DNA of 52,905 bases from Robertmurraya sp. GTDB lineage: Bacteria; Bacillota; Bacilli; Bacillales; Cytobacillaceae. Below are positions 51,404-52,905 of this stretch, piece after piece. The stretch spans positions 1-52,905 of the forward strand of contig JANWJP010000100.1 in the NCBI GenBank assembly GCA_025451895.1, read 5' to 3'. The stretch's first letter is position 1; every line of letters begins with the position of its first letter. Position numbers and translations under genes: made by a program. The notes under the pieces were generated by a model. That model was given only the letters and a program-made list of their open reading frames with translations, ran no database searches and was not told the DNA's origin.

Positions 51404-52905
51404 CTATTCAAAGTAAGCCCACTTAAATTGAACATCTCCAAGGCCTGATACAGCTACATTTTTTAGTTTTTCATTTTGAACCCAGTTATTCGTGTAGAAG
51501 TAGATTGGTATTACCGGCATTTCTTCAATAAAGATTTGTTCCGCTTGTTTTAATAATTCTAATCGTTTATCCGGATCAGATTCTGTCTGGGATTGATCAA
51601 GCAGAGCCTGGAATTCTTTATTTTCCCATCCGGTATCATTGTTGCCGCCGTCAGCGGAATAATACATCTCCAGGAAGTTCATCGGGTCATTGAAGTCCCC
51701 TAACCAGCCCATTCGGGCAATGTTGTATTCAAGGGATGAAACATAATCAAGATAAACCTTCCATTCCTGGTTATTCAGTTCGACATCAACACCAAGATTT
51801 TTTCTCCACATATCCTGGATAGCTTGGGCAATCTTTTGATGCCCTTCATCAGTGTTATAAGTAAGTTCAATTGTCGGCAGTTCGGACACATCCTTGTATC
51901 CGAGTTCTTCCAATCCTTTTTGCAAATATTCTTTTGCCTTTTCTACATCATTATCTTTGAAATAGCCTTTTTCATTTTCAGGGATCATTGTCGGCGGTAC
52001 AAGTGCCATTGCCGGCAGTTGTTCTCCTTGTGTCACATTTTCAACCAATCCCTGACGGTCAATTGCCAGTGCAAACGCTTTACGGATATTTACATTATTA
52101 AACGGCTCAACCGTTGTATTTAATTTGTAATTGTAAATACCTGCAATGGCTTCTGTATGAAGACGACCTTCATCCTTAAGTCTTGGAAGAGAGTCAAGTT
52201 CCAGTTTTCCTGTCGGAGCACCGGCCCAATCCAGTTCACCATTGTCAAACATGGTTAACTCAGTGTTTGGATCATTAACCATGATCATATTAATTTTTTC
52301 CAGCTTAACTGTATCTGCATCCCAATAATCTTCATATTTTTCCAGTACAATTTTATCGCTGTGTTTCCACACGGACAATTTGAACGGTCCATTTGTAGTG
52401 AATTGTTCGCCTGCATCATTAGACCAGTCAGGATTTTCTGCGGCAATTTTACTGTTAATCGGCATATAAGTAAAGAAAGCTGTAAGTTCCAGGAAATAAG
52501 GCGTAGGATTGACAAGTTTTACTTCCAATGTCTTGTCATCTAGCGCTTTGACACCCACATCATCGGCGCTGCCTTGCTTTTTGTTAAAAGCCTCGGCTCC
52601 TTCGATATAATATAGCTGGTAGGCATAAGGTGAGTTATTGTTAGGATCCAAAGCCCATTTCCATGCGTATTCAAAATCATGAGCAGTTACAGGATCACCG
52701 TTTGACCATTTGGCATCGCGAATCTTAAATGTGTAAGTTTTTTGGTCTTCCGAAATTTGGATATCTTCTGCCATCGCTTTTTCAGGTTCATCATCCAAAT
52801 TAATACGGGTCAACCCTTCAAAAATTTGGCGGATAACCGCACCTGAAGTTGAATCTTCCGCTAACCCCGGATGCAATGTTGGCGGTTCTGTGCTTATATT
52901 AATAT
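51404..52905 (-). CDS. oppA: Oligopeptide-binding protein OppA (5' end outside window)
   Basis: Extracellular peptide-binding lipoprotein that feeds OppBC. The visible part is about 499 residues, SBP family 5, with NISTEPPTLHPGLAEDSTSGAVIRQIFEGLTR near its N-terminal side, WSNGDPVTAHDFEYAWKWAL, YYIEGAEAFN and NNVNIRKAFALAIDR. The frame stays open to the window edge, so the signal peptide and lipobox are missing only because of the cut. It is the first gene of oppABCDF. Confidence 0.96.
   Translation of the reverse strand, partial: INISTEPPTLHPGLAEDSTSGAVIRQIFEGLTRINLDDEPEKAMAEDIQISEDQKTYTFKIRDAKWSNGDPVTAHDFEYAWKWALDPNNNSPYAYQLYYIEGAEAFNKKQGSADDVGVKALDDKTLEVKLVNPTPYFLELTAFFTYMPINSKIAAENPDWSNDAGEQFTTNGPFKLSVWKHSDKIVLEKYEDYWDADTVKLEKINMIMVNDPNTELTMFDNGELDWAGAPTGKLELDSLPRLKDEGRLHTEAIAGIYNYKLNTTVEPFNNVNIRKAFALAIDRQGLVENVTQGEQLPAMALVPPTMIPENEKGYFKDNDVEKAKEYLQKGLEELGYKDVSELPTIELTYNTDEGHQKIAQAIQDMWRKNLGVDVELNNQEWKVYLDYVSSLEYNIARMGWLGDFNDPMNFLEMYYSADGGNNDTGWENKEFQALLDQSQTESDPDKRLELLKQAEQIFIEEMPVIPIYFYTNNWVQNEKLKNVAVSGLGDVQFKWAYFE

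Overview
This window is about 53 kb of chromosome from an endospore-forming, low-GC Firmicute of the family Bacillaceae. The evidence is the density of spore genes (spoVA, spoVIF, cotZ, cotO, a ger operon, YhcN/YlaJ lipoprotein, YjcZ), strong GGAGG ribosome sites with frequent TTG/GTG starts, and gene order from about 19 kb to the right end that follows the B. subtilis opp-spx-mecA-coiA-pepF-yjbH...prpE-fabI-cotO/cotZ-yjc region in reverse. The long clostridial-type citrate synthase, the spoVA2-like operon and NikR with an orphan PduS/PduT pair suggest a thermophilic or facultatively anaerobic bacillus (Caldibacillus/B. thermoamylovorans-like). That placement is inference; the species cannot be named from the sequence alone.

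Layout. 0-1.3 kb: end of an IS200/IS605 Y1 transposase and an unknown 166-residue protein. 1.3-11 kb: accessory metabolism, mostly minus strand: nickel regulator NikR, a microcompartment-type pair PduT/PduS with no other pdu gene in view, glycerate kinase, a C69-type hydrolase, an M3 oligopeptidase with an in-frame stop at codon 24, and a long citrate synthase. 11-15 kb: a gerB-gerA-gerC germinant receptor operon whose gerC is frameshifted near its 3' end. 15-19 kb: two unknown membrane-anchored proteins, a decayed gene next to tRNA-Val(GAC), and a small WYL-like gene behind two tandem LexA-like boxes.

19-32 kb: yjcG-yjcF, a DUF421 protein, yjcD helicase with a CoiA-like N-terminus, spoVIF, an SDR enzyme, then a spore block (YjcZ peptide, spoVAC-AD-AE with its YhcN/YlaJ lipoprotein gene, a tiny Lys-rich CGCG protein, DUF1360, cotZ, cotO) and fabI with a FapR operator. 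32-45 kb: prpE, yjbO, NAD kinase, relQ, yjbK, yjbJ, spxH, a small membrane protein, pepF, coiA, mecA and spx. This part holds a stress-proteolysis module: Spx, its ClpXP adaptor SpxH, and MecA, the adaptor for ClpC. 45-53 kb: a small membrane protein, a DUF4015 exported protein, and the oppABCDF peptide importer (oppA runs off the window). Opp, PepF and the M3 peptidase together would import and cut peptides.

No CRISPR array, prophage, replication origin or rRNA gene is seen. The most unusual items are the orphan PduS/PduT pair, the tandem LexA-like promoter, the interrupted M3 peptidase and gerC, and the spoVA2-like operon.
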